This document shows, one piece after another, positions 17,401 to 26,100 of a stretch of 37,904 nucleotides of DNA; the first letter of the stretch is position 1, and every line of letters begins with the position of its first letter. The DNA is taken from positions 1-37,904 of the forward strand of contig CAIVSK010000218.1 of the NCBI GenBank assembly GCA_903908495.1, given 5' to 3'. The notes below the pieces were generated by a model. The model was not told where the DNA came from. It did no database searches and was given only the letters and a program-made list of their open reading frames with translations. The position numbers were made by a program, and so were the translations under genes. The stretch is from Akkermansiaceae bacterium. Lineage in GTDB: Bacteria > Verrucomicrobiota > Verrucomicrobiia > Verrucomicrobiales > Akkermansiaceae.

Positions 17401-19069
17401 TGGTGGTTTTGGCGATGCCACTCTGAGGGATCGTGAGGACGGCTCCGGATCCGGCGGTGACGGCACCCAGGTTGAGCGTGGCGCTGCCGCTGCTGCGGGT
17501 GAGACTGGAGACGGTGCCAGCCGTCAGCGTGGTGGTGGTCACGGAGTCAGCGAAAGTGCCGCTGGCGAGCTGGATCGTGCCGCCGGACAGGGTGAGGGCG
17601 CCGGCTCCGATCTTGCGGTTGTCGTTGGTGGCGTAATTCAAGGCCAGGGTGGTGCCCGCGCTAACGACGGTGGCACCCGTGGTGGTATTGGTCCCGCTGA
17701 GGGTGAGCGTGCCAGCGCTCACCGTGGTGGTGCCGGTGTAGGAGTTGTTGCCGGCCAGCGTGGCGGTGGTGGCGGCGTTCTTGGTCACTGCACCCGCGCC
17801 GGCCAGGGCGCCATTGAAGATTTGATTGGCGGTGCCGATGAAGATGAGCGGCAGGCTGCTGGAAATGGTGACATTGCCGGTGTAACCCGACACATCGCCG
17901 TACCACTCGACGCTTCTGCCACCATTGATGGTCAGCGCGCCAGCTCCGCTCAGGGTGCCGGTAAACCGCAGGTTCAGGCCAAAGCCGGTGTTATTGGGAT
18001 TGAGGGTGCCGCCGCCGGCGTTGATCGTGATATTGTTTCCGATGGTGGACTGGGCACCGCCGCCGTTGCTCGGACTGGCAGCCGCGGCACCGCCGTTAGA
18101 GATGGTGCCGCCGTCCACGGTGATGCCGTGGCGGTTGGTCCAGGCGGTGTTGTTGTAGTCGCGCACATCCATGATGGCGCTGCCACTCAGCGTGATGGTG
18201 CCGGTGCCGCCGACTTGCGTGGTGCTCCCGCTCGGATAGAAAACCGCGCCGCTGCTGACGGCGATGTTGCCGCTGGTGATGTTATTGGTGCCCATTTTCA
18301 GACGACCTGAGGCGATGGTGAGTGTCTTGCCGGCCAAATCCAGACTGCTCGGGGCAAATCCCGCGGCGTCCACATTGGAAGCGCCGCCCAGGGTGGCATC
18401 GGCGGACAGGGTGAGCGCGGCGGGGGTCGGGCCGGCGGCGATGGAACTATTATAGAGCGCCGTGCCCGACACGCCGGTGCCAGCGATGGTGATCGGCCGC
18501 GAGGCCGCGGCAAATCCGGCGACGTCGAGCGTGGCGCCCGCGCTCACGGTGGTTAGCGAGGAGGCACCGAGGCCCGCCGCGTTGCCGAGCTTGAGGGTGC
18601 CTGCGGTGATGGCGGTGGCACCGGTGTAGGTATTGACGCCGCTGAGGGTGAGCACGCCCGCGCCGGATTTGGAGAGGCCGAGCGAAGTACCGGCGACGAT
18701 CGAGGCGATGGTGGCGTCGGCAGTGGCGACGATGGGAGTGGCGGCAGCGCCCAGAGTGAGGGTGCCAGCGGTGAGAGTGAAGCCGGCGCTACTGAAAGTG
18801 ATGCCGTTGGCCGTCGCGGTGGTGACGGTGACGGATTCGCCGGTGCCGCTGAAGATTGCGTTGTTGCCGTTGGTCCAGACCGCGCCGCTATCCCAGTTGG
18901 TGGTGGTGGTGTTCCAAACTTTGGAGGCGTTGGGCCCCACATAGTTCTGGTCTGCGGCAAAGGCGAAGGGCTGGACTGCGACGCCGGCCAGCGTCATGAC
19001 GACGGCACTGACGATGGAATTGGCACGGAAGAACCGGGCGAATAAAGGATTGCTACGATTTTGCTTCAT
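11453..19069 (-). CDS. giant exported PATR beta-strand repeat protein (2538 aa)
   Basis: The ATG at 19069 is chosen because it directly precedes a signal peptide (FFRANSIVSAVVMTLAGVAV...FAFA); the open frame extends 28 codons further up without family support. After the opening W..T...NWD...VW module, at least ten PATR units recur (G-x-LTLSGANTYSGxTTVxxGTL), the hallmark of autotransporter-associated beta-strand repeat proteins. Two copies of a LGGWA-x-IG module lie at about 17040-17400 and 15230-15610. A phage-structural-like insert (VTGLSATTDLVVGMTVTGTG) is encoded at about 14915-15105. Gly, Ser, Thr and Ala dominate; Cys is almost absent. There is no C-terminal autotransporter barrel. Instead the protein ends with an EF-hand-like loop (DFDGDGVSNGLEW), a small beta module and FARMKVLITP. 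It is likely a cell-surface or secreted adhesin/matrix fibre; ligand and export route are unknown. Confidence 0.9.
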   Translation of the reverse strand: MKQNRSNPLFARFFRANSIVSAVVMTLAGVAVQPFAFAADQNYVGPNASKVWNTTTTNWDSGAVWTNGNNAIFSGTGESVTVTTATANGITFSSAGFTLTAGTLTLGAAATPIVATADATIASIVAGTSLGLSKSGAGVLTLSGVNTYTGATAITAGTLKLGNAAGLGASSLTTVSAGATLDVAGFAAASRPITIAGTGVSGTALYNSSIAAGPTPAALTLSADATLGGASNVDAAGFAPSSLDLAGKTLTIASGRLKMGTNNITSGNIAVSSGAVFYPSGSTTQVGGTGTITLSGSAIMDVRDYNNTAWTNRHGITVDGGTISNGGAAAASPSNGGGAQSTIGNNITINAGGGTLNPNNTGFGLNLRFTGTLSGAGALTINGGRSVEWYGDVSGYTGNVTISSSLPLIFIGTANQIFNGALAGAGAVTKNAATTATLAGNNSYTGTTTVSAGTLTLSGTNTTTGATVVSAGTTLALNYATNDNRKIGAGALTLSGGTIQLASGTFADSVTTTTLTAGTVSSLTRSSGSATLNLGAVTAGSGAVLTIPQSGIAKTTNPNNAGGTLGSWAVIGGTDWGMNDGTGNIVSYTGYSLVTRLSSGPQTITDGSATNVQIIEGTGAAAPILLGSATTSVNSLNQSASGGTSAAIIDPAGQTLVVNSVMIGTGAGALTFGTGTNNGTLKSSGTALGFRDLAGAGTTVNSVIADGTGASSLSKDDLGALTLTAANTYTGGTTIVGGSLLLTGAGSLAAVSTVDLTYSGTSFNLAGISASGATVGSINGVSGTTIVLGSKNLTAGGSANTSFAGIISGSGASLTKTGSGSLTLSGANTYSGNTALNAGTLVMGNKNALGAFQTGSPVTQVTVASGATVNFNGVADATYGYTIAGAGVGSAGALLNNGAAIGTGSAQTTNIKLAANATVGGSGSWCLLASAYGATSLDLGGYTLTKVGAGTFSLCNSTVTAGTFTVAAGVLATTTTAPNTSAVALTLNNTAGVSLTLATAMSVGSLTGGGATGGGVALAANTLTIGALNTNTTYAGAITGTGVVVKNGSGTLTLSGANTYSGATTVSGGTLALDYSITSVSKLSDTAALNFNGYSGLSLNGGSHTEIVASTTLNAGANVYISRPSGTGILQMKAITRNTGATINFASPSIATTDTLNTNGILGGWAMIGNDFACNSTNAASGLITAYSGYTDVTRTETGTKVIADAATSNIRITEGTGSTFANITLAAATTNINTLLQSTVGGASAATVALPSQTLRFGPRGAILSSSGAGNLTIGSVVGEGTLMPGQNVNSIASDLTVTNNSSGVITINSLIANEPVPASRTGSTTTASAIVTGLSATTDLVVGMTVTGTGLAANSTIASIQSATQITLNANVTTGAAGTSLTFGVSPSGFAKAGTGDVILTGASTYTGTTSVTAGSLEVRAKNGDVGYIVNHGATLRFGYSTGGGYSNTPMTMYGDGVSATSGVYLLGGTSYNVGSGFVINDAPTTIRQYGSGVATIGIFDTNSNPGLSTTAAASGSVVDSNIQFVSRGYGMVVTTVVGANSATGDLVMNGPLNVAGTGLFKRGAGSLALNAAAISTNGGLQLQAGTVITGATNAIGTNAVVSISAGAKLVVNGTSQTLPSIANSGSVTGGAAALSTLNVSGTAASTSAGTLGGSGTNDNNLALAKAGTGMLTLTGNTSTYAGGSTVNGGTLRISNTAGSATGSGGVTVNSAGTLDGAGTISGVVTVGVSGGTISPGLVNVGALNVGGLTFAGTGTLVVSPGASSVNVTGSNGLTTSGATGSVAINIGTTPLAAGTYHLISHVGGIQGTGLGAFVLSTTPGGAYSYTLQDNAGYLDLRVSTSAIFWSGSLSSDWSTLPAALNWLAGASPSYFSTGNQVVFDDTASNTTVTVAMAGVAPGAVQFTNSTNEYTLGGGAVTGSTGLLKGGTGLLIISNTNSFTGAVTVSQGTLQVGTIGNVGMNSALGAGTSIVLSGGTLSYAGSAASTDRTVTVSTTGSLEVASGPLTLTGVISGAGALTKTGYDPLILNNLGNTIASIVINQGAVSVDDMAKLGTGTLAMGGGTLDVVGSTALTTAKALALRSGGGTIQVDDTAGLTWSTGITGTGGMHKTGAGTLTFSGNMNFSGGVIVDEGTLLIGGGGWYVNPFGQTNLITINAGGKVQTAIVHGLGTDSNTVFVNGGTLQIASGQYVSSLHMAGGLVTGGNLSTFGGTMTFDASTTGSTIASPLNCYPATAAATLQVADGDAATDLLLSGVVSNVGNLIKTGLGTLDLSAANTYVGNTTVNAGTLHLTSTGRLTFAIGATSGLANKITGTGAVIVDGAFVIDTSAATALNTGTWLLNSIATLSVTYGGTFSVMNTDGSLWTDSGTGKWSKAVGTKTWTFDKASGTLTVLGNGYAGWAATHAGGGTPTQDFDGDGVSNGLEWVLGGSETTNDLGKLPKATTAAGNLEFTFVRDQQILTDAGTTVEIEVGTNLAGWTDTYTVGVDTAGSSASPGATGTVTVTANTPVAGKDTVTLTVTQAPDATKFARMKVLITP
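14915..15105 (-). other. phage-structural-like domain inside the PATR protein
   Basis: The encoded stretch reads A-S-A-I-V-T-G-L-S then VVGMTVTGTGLAANSTI and ITLNANVTTGAAGT. This pattern (a value/limit pair followed by STIASIxSATQITL) is frequent in phage tail and capsid-decoration proteins and in some large bacterial repeat proteins. It differs in composition and periodicity from the PATR units on both sides, so it looks like an inserted module. Confidence 0.5.
15230..15610 (-). other. GGWA module, copy 2 of the 2538-aa protein
   Basis: Starts at about LNTNGILGGWAMIGNDFA and runs through YSGYTDVTR, IRITEGTG, INTLLQSTVGG and SQTLRFG to GNLTIG. It aligns along its whole length with copy 1 at 17040-17400 and more loosely with a stretch of the 2673-aa protein at about 27000-27360. 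It separates blocks of PATR repeats. Confidence 0.6.
17040..17400 (-). other. GGWA module, copy 1 of the 2538-aa protein
   Basis: Starts at about NAGGTLGSWAVIGGTDWG and continues through YTGYSLVTR, VQIIEGTG, VNSLNQSASGG and GQTLVVNS to GALTFGTG. The order of motifs is the same as in copy 2 at 15230-15610, which supports an internal duplication within the gene. Confidence 0.6.
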
Positions 19070-19407
19070 GGTGTGTTCGTTGTTTGGGTTTTTTTCGATA
19101 ATTCGGGTGTCAGAAAGTGGATTGCGGGTCGACCCATTGCCGGCCGGCGACAAGGCAAAAACCGGAGAATTTGTCGTCGATGAAGGCTGCCAACAACGGC
19201 AGTTTGCAAAATGAGCAACTCTTCATGGATGGTAACGACTAAATTGATAACGCCGCGATAACGGCTGAGACTGATCCGGAGTAGGAGTAAAGAACGCGGC
19301 GATTGAAACTAGAATACCGGATTAGTCAAAGCATATTTCATGCCAACCCTGATGGTTTATTCAACTACACTGGGGACCACATACCATTGCCCGCCGCGAC
19401 CGCTCGG
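19070..19407 (-). other. 338-bp upstream region of the 2538-aa PATR gene
   Basis: No gene is supported between the HAD phosphatase end and the PATR start. The region is more AT-rich than its flanks and should hold the PATR promoter and a long leader. Reading the minus strand, a sigma-54-like element is present at 19330-19345 (listed separately). No clear sigma-70 pair or Shine-Dalgarno sequence was found; the bases just before the ATG are ACGAACACACC. Confidence 0.5.
19330..19345 (-). promoter_or_regulatory. weak sigma-54-like promoter candidate
   Basis: The minus strand reads TGGCATGAAATATGCT. The GG and GC doublets are separated by exactly 10 nt, as in the TGGCAC-N5-TTGC consensus, with two mismatches. 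It would give a leader of about 250 nt before the PATR ATG at 19069. A chance match is quite possible. Confidence 0.2.
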
Positions 19408-20049
19408 TCACATCGCCGCCGCGCAGTGGGCGAGCGAAGGCAGCACCCGCTGGGCCGCCGCGAAATCCAAGCCATCGGTCACCCGGTTGGGCACCACCCA
19501 AACCGGCATCCCCGCTGCCTGCGCGGCGAGCAGGCCGTTGAGTGAGTCCTCGATGACCAGACAATCGGGAGCCGGAAAGCCAAGCCGTTTGGCGGCTGCC
19601 AGAAACAAATCCGGGGCCGGCTTGATTCGCGGCGCGTCACCCCGGCACACCACGGTTTGGAAAAACCCGGCGAGCCCGAGTTTCTCCAACCATCCATCCA
19701 CCCACTGGTGCGGCGAGCTCGAAACCACCGCGCAGGGCATGGCCGCCGCCGCGAGTTTCTCCAATAACTCAAGCGCACCCGGCATCGGTGGCTCGTCGCT
19801 GAGATCCGCGAGGATTTCCTGCTGGCGGCGGGCGTCCAGGTCATGCCAGTCGAAATCCAGTCCGGTGAGATCCTCCAAATGAGTCTTGGCCGACCAGGTG
19901 GCGAAATCCGAACCGATACAGCGGGTGTAGACGTCGAGCGGCAGCGGGTGGCCGTGGGCCTCGAAGAGGCGCCGCCACGACTGATAGATCGGCCACTCGG
20001 TGTCCACCAGCACGCCGTCGAAATCAAACAGGATCGCGGAAATGGCCAT
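19408..20049 (-). CDS. HAD-superfamily hydrolase, beta-phosphoglucomutase-like
   Basis: The 213-residue protein has all four HAD motifs: motif I LFDFDGVLVDTE with nucleophile Asp9 and acid Asp11, motif II VVSSS (Ser110), motif III Lys143 in RIKPAPD, and motif IV VIEDSLNG (Glu167, Asp168). The cap inserted after motif I is helical (about 16-90), placing it in the subfamily I group with beta-phosphoglucomutase and phosphoglycolate or sugar-phosphate phosphatases. It is cytosolic, with no signal peptide, and of normal length. A CAGGGG stretch just upstream can serve as ribosome binding site. An overlapping 193-codon frame starting at 20060 is rejected because it lacks these motifs. The gene sits between two giant surface-protein genes but is separated from the upstream one by a strong terminator, so it probably has its own promoter. 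The substrate is not known. Confidence 0.88.
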   Translation of the reverse strand: MAISAILFDFDGVLVDTEWPIYQSWRRLFEAHGHPLPLDVYTRCIGSDFATWSAKTHLEDLTGLDFDWHDLDARRQQEILADLSDEPPMPGALELLEKLAAAAMPCAVVSSSPHQWVDGWLEKLGLAGFFQTVVCRGDAPRIKPAPDLFLAAAKRLGFPAPDCLVIEDSLNGLLAAQAAGMPVWVVPNRVTDGLDFAAAQRVLPSLAHCAAAM

Positions 20050-20112
20050 GCCCCTGCCATGCCCTATCCGCCGCCGCGGGGCAAGCGCGATTTATCGAGA
20101 CGCGCGGGGTGC

Positions 20113-20148
20113 AAAAAAAATGCGCCATGGCCGGGTGGCCATGGCGCA
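20113..20148 (-). terminator. intrinsic terminator of the 2673-aa PATR gene
   Basis: On the minus strand a perfect 12-bp stem (TGCGCCATGGCC with GGCCATGGCGCA, loop ACCC) is followed by eight T residues. It starts 16 nt after the stop codon at 20165-20167. This is a textbook Rho-independent terminator and separates the giant gene from the HAD gene downstream. Confidence 0.93.
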
Positions 20149-20164
20149 AATTGTGAGGGGTGGC

Positions 20165-23100
20165 TCAGGGTTGGGTCACGTGGAGGCGGCCAAACAGGGT
20201 GGTGGCACCGGCCTTTGGAATGGTGATGGTGACAACCTGGGTACCGCCCACCGCCGCACCGATGACCACGCGTGGATCCACCGACGGGGTGAGGATGTCA
20301 ATCGGCGACCACGCCGCCAGATCGGCACTGGACTCAAACACCTGGGTCGTGTCGGCAGCGGATTCCTCCAAGCGGGTGAACGTGAAGATGAAATTCGCCG
20401 CGTCTTCAGTGCGCGTCGGCAGGATCGCCATCGATGATTGGCCAGGGTTGCCGTTGAGCACATATTCCATCAGGTTGCTGATGCCATCGTGATCCGGGTC
20501 GCCGGAGGGAGTGGTATCACCGGTTAGGCCCGCGGCAATGAAGGCCGCCATCCAGCTGGAGTAGCCGCCGGTGACGACGGTCAGCACCAGGCTGTTGCCA
20601 CTCTTGCTGAGGGTGGCGGTCTGGCCGGTCGGCATCGTCAGGCTGGCACCGAGGCCCGCTTCACCGCTGATGGCAGCGGCCGTAACGAGTGTGTAGGTCC
20701 CAGCGGCCGGGGGGGCGGCGGCGAAAATATCCACCAGGTTTCCGTCGCCCAGCGTGAGGGTGCCGGCGATGGTCCGGGTGACCTGGGCCGCAGCCGATCC
20801 GGCGATGTGGAACGCAAGGTGGCCACCGCCATTGATAGTGACGTACGAACCGAGCGCCGCGTGACCGATGACGTTGGAGCCGGCGTCGAGCGTGGCGGAC
20901 GATGCCACCGTGACCGCCGACGCACTGATCGTGCCGGGCACCGCCAAGGTACCGGCGTTGACGGAGGTGGTGCCAGTGTACACATTCACCGCGGAGAGCA
21001 CCATCGTGCCAAGGCCGGACTTGATCAGGTTGTGGTTGCCGTTAGGGCCATTCGAAACCACCGCCGAGATCACCAGGTCCTCGCTGGCCGGGCCGTCCGC
21101 AATGTTGAATTGCGTATCATCCTGACGCAGGTCGAGCACGAGCCCGCTGATGGTCGAGGGCGTGGCGGCCGCGACAGTGGTGATGGTCGTCCCGTTGTTG
21201 AACAAATCGAATGTGCTGGTGCCCATACCGGTGATGGCACCCGCGTTCATCGTGATGGCCACCGTCGAGATCGTCTGGTTCTGGCCAGCGCCACCGTTAG
21301 TAGCCACATCGAGTGTGCCGCCGACCAGATTAATGCTGGTGATGCGGTCCGTGCCGGTCCCGTAGCCGGTGCAATCATTGGCAGCCAAGCGCAGCGTGGC
21401 ACCCGGATTCACTGTCACATTGCCGCGGATGGTGCCGCTGACACCGCCCCCTCCGATCAGGCTCAACACGCCACCATTGACGGTGGTGCCGCCGGTGTAG
21501 GTGGCCTGGGTGGCGAGGGCAAGAGTGCCGTTGCCGGACTTGGTGAGGCCGACGTTGCCGGTCACCACCGCGCTGATGGTCGCAGTCCGATTGACCACGT
21601 TGATCACCGGCGAGCCGCTGGTGACGTTCAGCGTGAGCGGACCTGCGCTGCCGGTGTTGACGGTCCAGTCGCTGGTTTCGCTGGTATCGCCGAACTTGAT
21701 GCCGCCGATGGTGCGGGCACCATCGAGGGTGACGGTGGCGGAACCGCCGGATAGATCCAACGTACTCAGATCGGCCGTCATATCCGAGCCGCTGCCGATT
21801 GCGCCGACTAGCCAGTTATCAACCGTGGACCAGGATCCGCCTGCTGTGTTGATCCACGTTGGCACGCTGGTGGTGCCGAAGGTGCCGCTCAAAACCGCGC
21901 TTTGACTCCAACCCGAGTGGGTGGCCAGCGCCTGGATGGTGATGCTCGGCGTGTCGGTCGGCACGCTGATGGCAGTGGTATAAACCGGCGACCACATCGT
22001 CGGTGTGCTGCCATCGGTGGTGAAATGGATCGTTGCTCCAGCGGTGCCGCAAGTGATGGCCACCAATTGGGCACCGACGTAGCCGCCGGGCGTCAGGCTG
22101 AATGCCGGGGTAACCACCGTGTTGGCTGGCATGACCCGCACGATGCCGCTCAAGGCCAACAAGCTCGTATCCCAGACGAGGCTCGGGTTGCTGTCCGGAA
22201 TCGCCGGAGAAATCGTGCTGAACGACCCTGTGCCGCCTGCGGCAAACAAGGTGAAGCTGTCGCCCGCCTCCAACGGCGAACCCACGTTGGCCAGCGTCAA
22301 GGTGCCGCCATAAGTGAGCGCACCGGCGGTCTTGGCGATCTTGTCGCTGGTGCCGTCCCGGTTGATGCGAAGCAGCGTGTCGCCAAGCAAGGTCAGCGCG
22401 CCGTTGATGGTCAGCGTGCCGGTAGTCGTATCCGTGGCGCCGCCGACCGTCAGGGTGCCGCCGGACTGCACCGTCACAGCACCTGCGATGGTGCCCACCC
22501 CGGCGATGGTGCCGGCGGTTACCGTCGTTGGGCCGCTGTAGGTATTGACGCTGTTGAGGGTGAGCGTGGCGTTGCCGGTCTTGAGCAATCCGCCGCTGCC
22601 GATGATCGATTCGTTGGACGTGATGTTGCCCAGGGTGTCAATGATGGCGAAGCCGTTCAACGTGATGTCGCTGTTGCCATTGCCGCTGAGCACCAGCGTG
22701 TCGGTGGTCAGCGCCGGATTGTAGCGGAAGGTGCCCCCCGAACTGCCAACGGTGAAATCATTGCCGCTGGCGTGGCCGGGGCCGGTAACTTCGAGCAAGC
22801 CGCCGTTGATGACGCGGCGGGCGGCGTAAACGGACAATTGACCGGTGCCACCGGCAGTGCCGTAGCCGAAATCAACCAAGCGCAGGGTGCCGCCGGTGTT
22901 GATGGTGACCACCGCGGTGTCGTTGTAGGCGGCGTTGTACAGGTAGCCGGCGGGACCGACGCTCACCACGCCGCTGTTGATCGTGGTGTTGCCGGAGTAG
23001 AGGTTGTTGCCGGTTAGGCTCAGGACACCGCCACCGGACTTGATCATGGCTGAATTGGCACCCCATTCACTAATGACGGAACTGATCACGCAATCCGCCG

Positions 23101-26100
23101 CCGGAGCAAGCGCACCGCGGGTCACATTCACATTCAACGGTGAACCCTGGATGGAGATTTTCGGGGCACTGATGCTCGCTGGATTTCCGGCCGCATCGGA
23201 CGTCGCGTTGATGCCCGCACCGGTCAGGAACGAGTAGTTGCCGTTGGCATCGCCCGTAGCAACGGCAGTCAGCGTGCCGCCGGTCATGTTGACGTTGTTG
23301 GCGAGCGTGCAGCGGACTCCGGCCACGCTTTCGGTGATGGTGCCGCCGCTGGTGACGCTGAGGGCACCAACACCTGCGGTGTAATGCAGCGTGTCGAAAT
23401 GAGCCAAATCCAAAGTGCCGCCGTTGTTCACGGTGACGCCAGAGGTGGCAAAAGTGGCGCTGTCCGCAAAGGCAAACCTCAGGGTGCCACCATTCACCGT
23501 GGTCGGACCCGTGTAGAGCGGCACCGCGCTGAGAACCAGCGTGCCGCTGCCGGTCTTGGTCAGTCCGCTGCTGCCCACGATGACCGCACCGATGGTGGCG
23601 GACTGGTTGACCACCTCAATGGTCGGCGCACCGCTGGTGACGCCCAGCGTGAGTGGCCCCAAAACTCCGGTCATGAGCGACCAGCCATTGGTGGAACTTG
23701 TGTCACCAAACCGCAACCCGCCAACCGTGTGCGGACCATCCAGCGTGACGGTGGCGGCCCCACCTGATAGATCCAGGCTGCCAAAGTCGCACTTCACATC
23801 CACCCCGCTGCCGACGGCACCGCTTTGCCAGTTGCCCGTCACGGGCCAGGAACCGCCCGCCGCATTGGTCCAAACCGGCGTCGTGAGCGTGGTGAAGGTG
23901 CCTCCGCCAACCGTGCTATCCGTGGAACCGGCTTTCACCGCAATGGCCCGGATCACCATGGTGGTATCCGTCGGCACGCTGATGGACGAGGTATAGACCG
24001 TCGATGCGCCCGTCGGCGTGCTGCCATTGGTGGTGTAATGAATCGTGGCACCCGCCGTTGAGCAACTGATGCTCACGCTTTGCGCGCCGACATAGCCGCC
24101 GGGCTCCGGACTGAAAATCGGCGTGGCCACCGCGCCCACGGCCACCACCGAAATGATGCCCGTCGTGCTCAGCGTGCTGGTGTCCCACACCAGCAGCGGA
24201 TCGTTGTTAGGTGTGGCAGGCGAGATCGCGCCGAACGAACCGATGCCGCCGGCGGCGAAAATCGCGAAGCTATCGCCCCCGGCCAGGGTCGAGCCGACGT
24301 TAGCCAAGGTCAGCGTCCCGCCGAAGACCATCGTCCCGCTGGATTTGGCGATCCGGTCGCTGCTGGTCACCCCGCCCTTGTCGAGGCGCAGCAGGGTGTT
24401 GCCGTTGAGCAGGACGTCGCCATTGAGGGTGAGGGTGCCGGGCGTGCCGGTGGCGCCGCCGACCGTCAGCGTGCCGCCGGAATTGATTGTGACCGCACCG
24501 CCGATGATGCCGGTGCCTCCCAGCGCACCGCCATTGACGGTGACCGCGCTGATTCCCGTCGATCCGTTGACCAGCAGCGTGCCCGCGTTGACAGTGGTCG
24601 CACCGGTGTACGTGTTGGTGGCGGAGAGCAGCATCGTGCCACTGCCGGCCTTGGTCAGCGCGCCAACCCCGGCGTAATCGTTGGAGCCATCGATCAATTG
24701 GGAGGAAACCGTCAGGTCGGATCCGCCGCCGGTGATGTTGGCCACGGTGAACGTCGTGGTACCTGGCTTGAGGTGGTCGGACGGGGCACCCACGGCATTG
24801 CCGTTGTTGTCAATGTATGCGCCATCGGATCCGGTACCGGCGGCCACCGTGATGTCCCCGATGAATTGATACCCCTGATAGGCAGGGCCGGCTTCCAGCG
24901 ATGCATTGGACAAATGGCCGCCGTTTTGCAGGGTGACCGCGCCGATGGCGCTGTACCGGCCTGCCATGACTGTGCCGCCGTTGATGACCAGCACTGGAAC
25001 ATGGCTGGCGACCATGCCGCCGCCGCCCAACGGATTGGAGGCACCGGTGGTGGCGCTGAGCCACAGGGTGGTGCCGGTGTTATTGACAAAAATGCTGCGG
25101 GTGTTGCCCATCGCGCCGAATGCCGAAGTGGTACTCCCTGATCCGACGTTGCCGACGCCATAGACGGTTCCGGCGTTGATGTTCAGATTGCCGGTGAAGC
25201 TGTTGCCGTTGCTGCCAAGCATCAGGGTGCCGGCACCCGTCTTGGTCAGACCGTCGTTGCCGGTTAGCACCGTGCTGATGGTCGCAGTCTGGTTGACCAC
25301 TTCTATCACAGGCGATCCACTCGTCACATCCAGCGTGAGCGGACCGCCCGCTCCCGTGCTCAAGGTCCAGTTGTTGCTCGGTGAGGTGTCACCAAACTTG
25401 AGGCCACCGATGGTGCGGGCGCCATCGAGCGTGATGATGGCCTCCGCGGTGAGGTCCTGGGTGCTTAAGTCGACCGTGGCATCCACCCCGCTGCCGACCA
25501 CTCCACTTTGCCAGTTGGCAGGCGTGAGCCAGGATCCGCCGGCCGCATTGATCCAGACCGGGGTGGTGATGGTGTTGTAAGTGGCGCTTGCGATCGAGCT
25601 GTTATTCCATGCCGGATAGGTCGCGAACGCCTTGATCGTCAGGTTGATCGTGTTCGTCGGCACCGTGATCGGACTGGAATAGACGGCCGAGCCGCTCGTC
25701 GGATCGTTGCCATCGGTGGTATAATAAATCGTGGCACCTGCGGTGGAGCAGCTGATGCTCACACTTTGCGCTCCGACGTAACCGCCGGACGGCAGGCTGA
25801 TGGCCGGCGTCGCAACCGTGTTGGCAGAGCGGATCCGGATGATGCCACTCGACCCTAACAAGCCGGTATCCCACGCAAGTAGCGGGTTGCTGTCAGGACT
25901 GGCCGGAGAAATGGTGGCGAACGCTGCGGTGCCGCCCGCCGCGAAAATGGTGAATTGGTCGCCTTCCGCCAAGCTCGCGCCGATATTGGCCAAGGTCAGG
26001 GTGCCGCCAAAGGCGAGTGTGCCGGTGACCTTGGCGATTTTATCGCTGGTGGTCGCACCGCCTTTATTGAGGCGCAGCACGGTGTTGCCCGCGAGCGCCA

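Noticed and set aside
19479-20060. 193-codon minus-strand frame overlapping the HAD gene
   Set aside because: It lacks the HAD motifs and is Arg/Ser/Pro-rich; the 213-codon frame has all four catalytic motifs.
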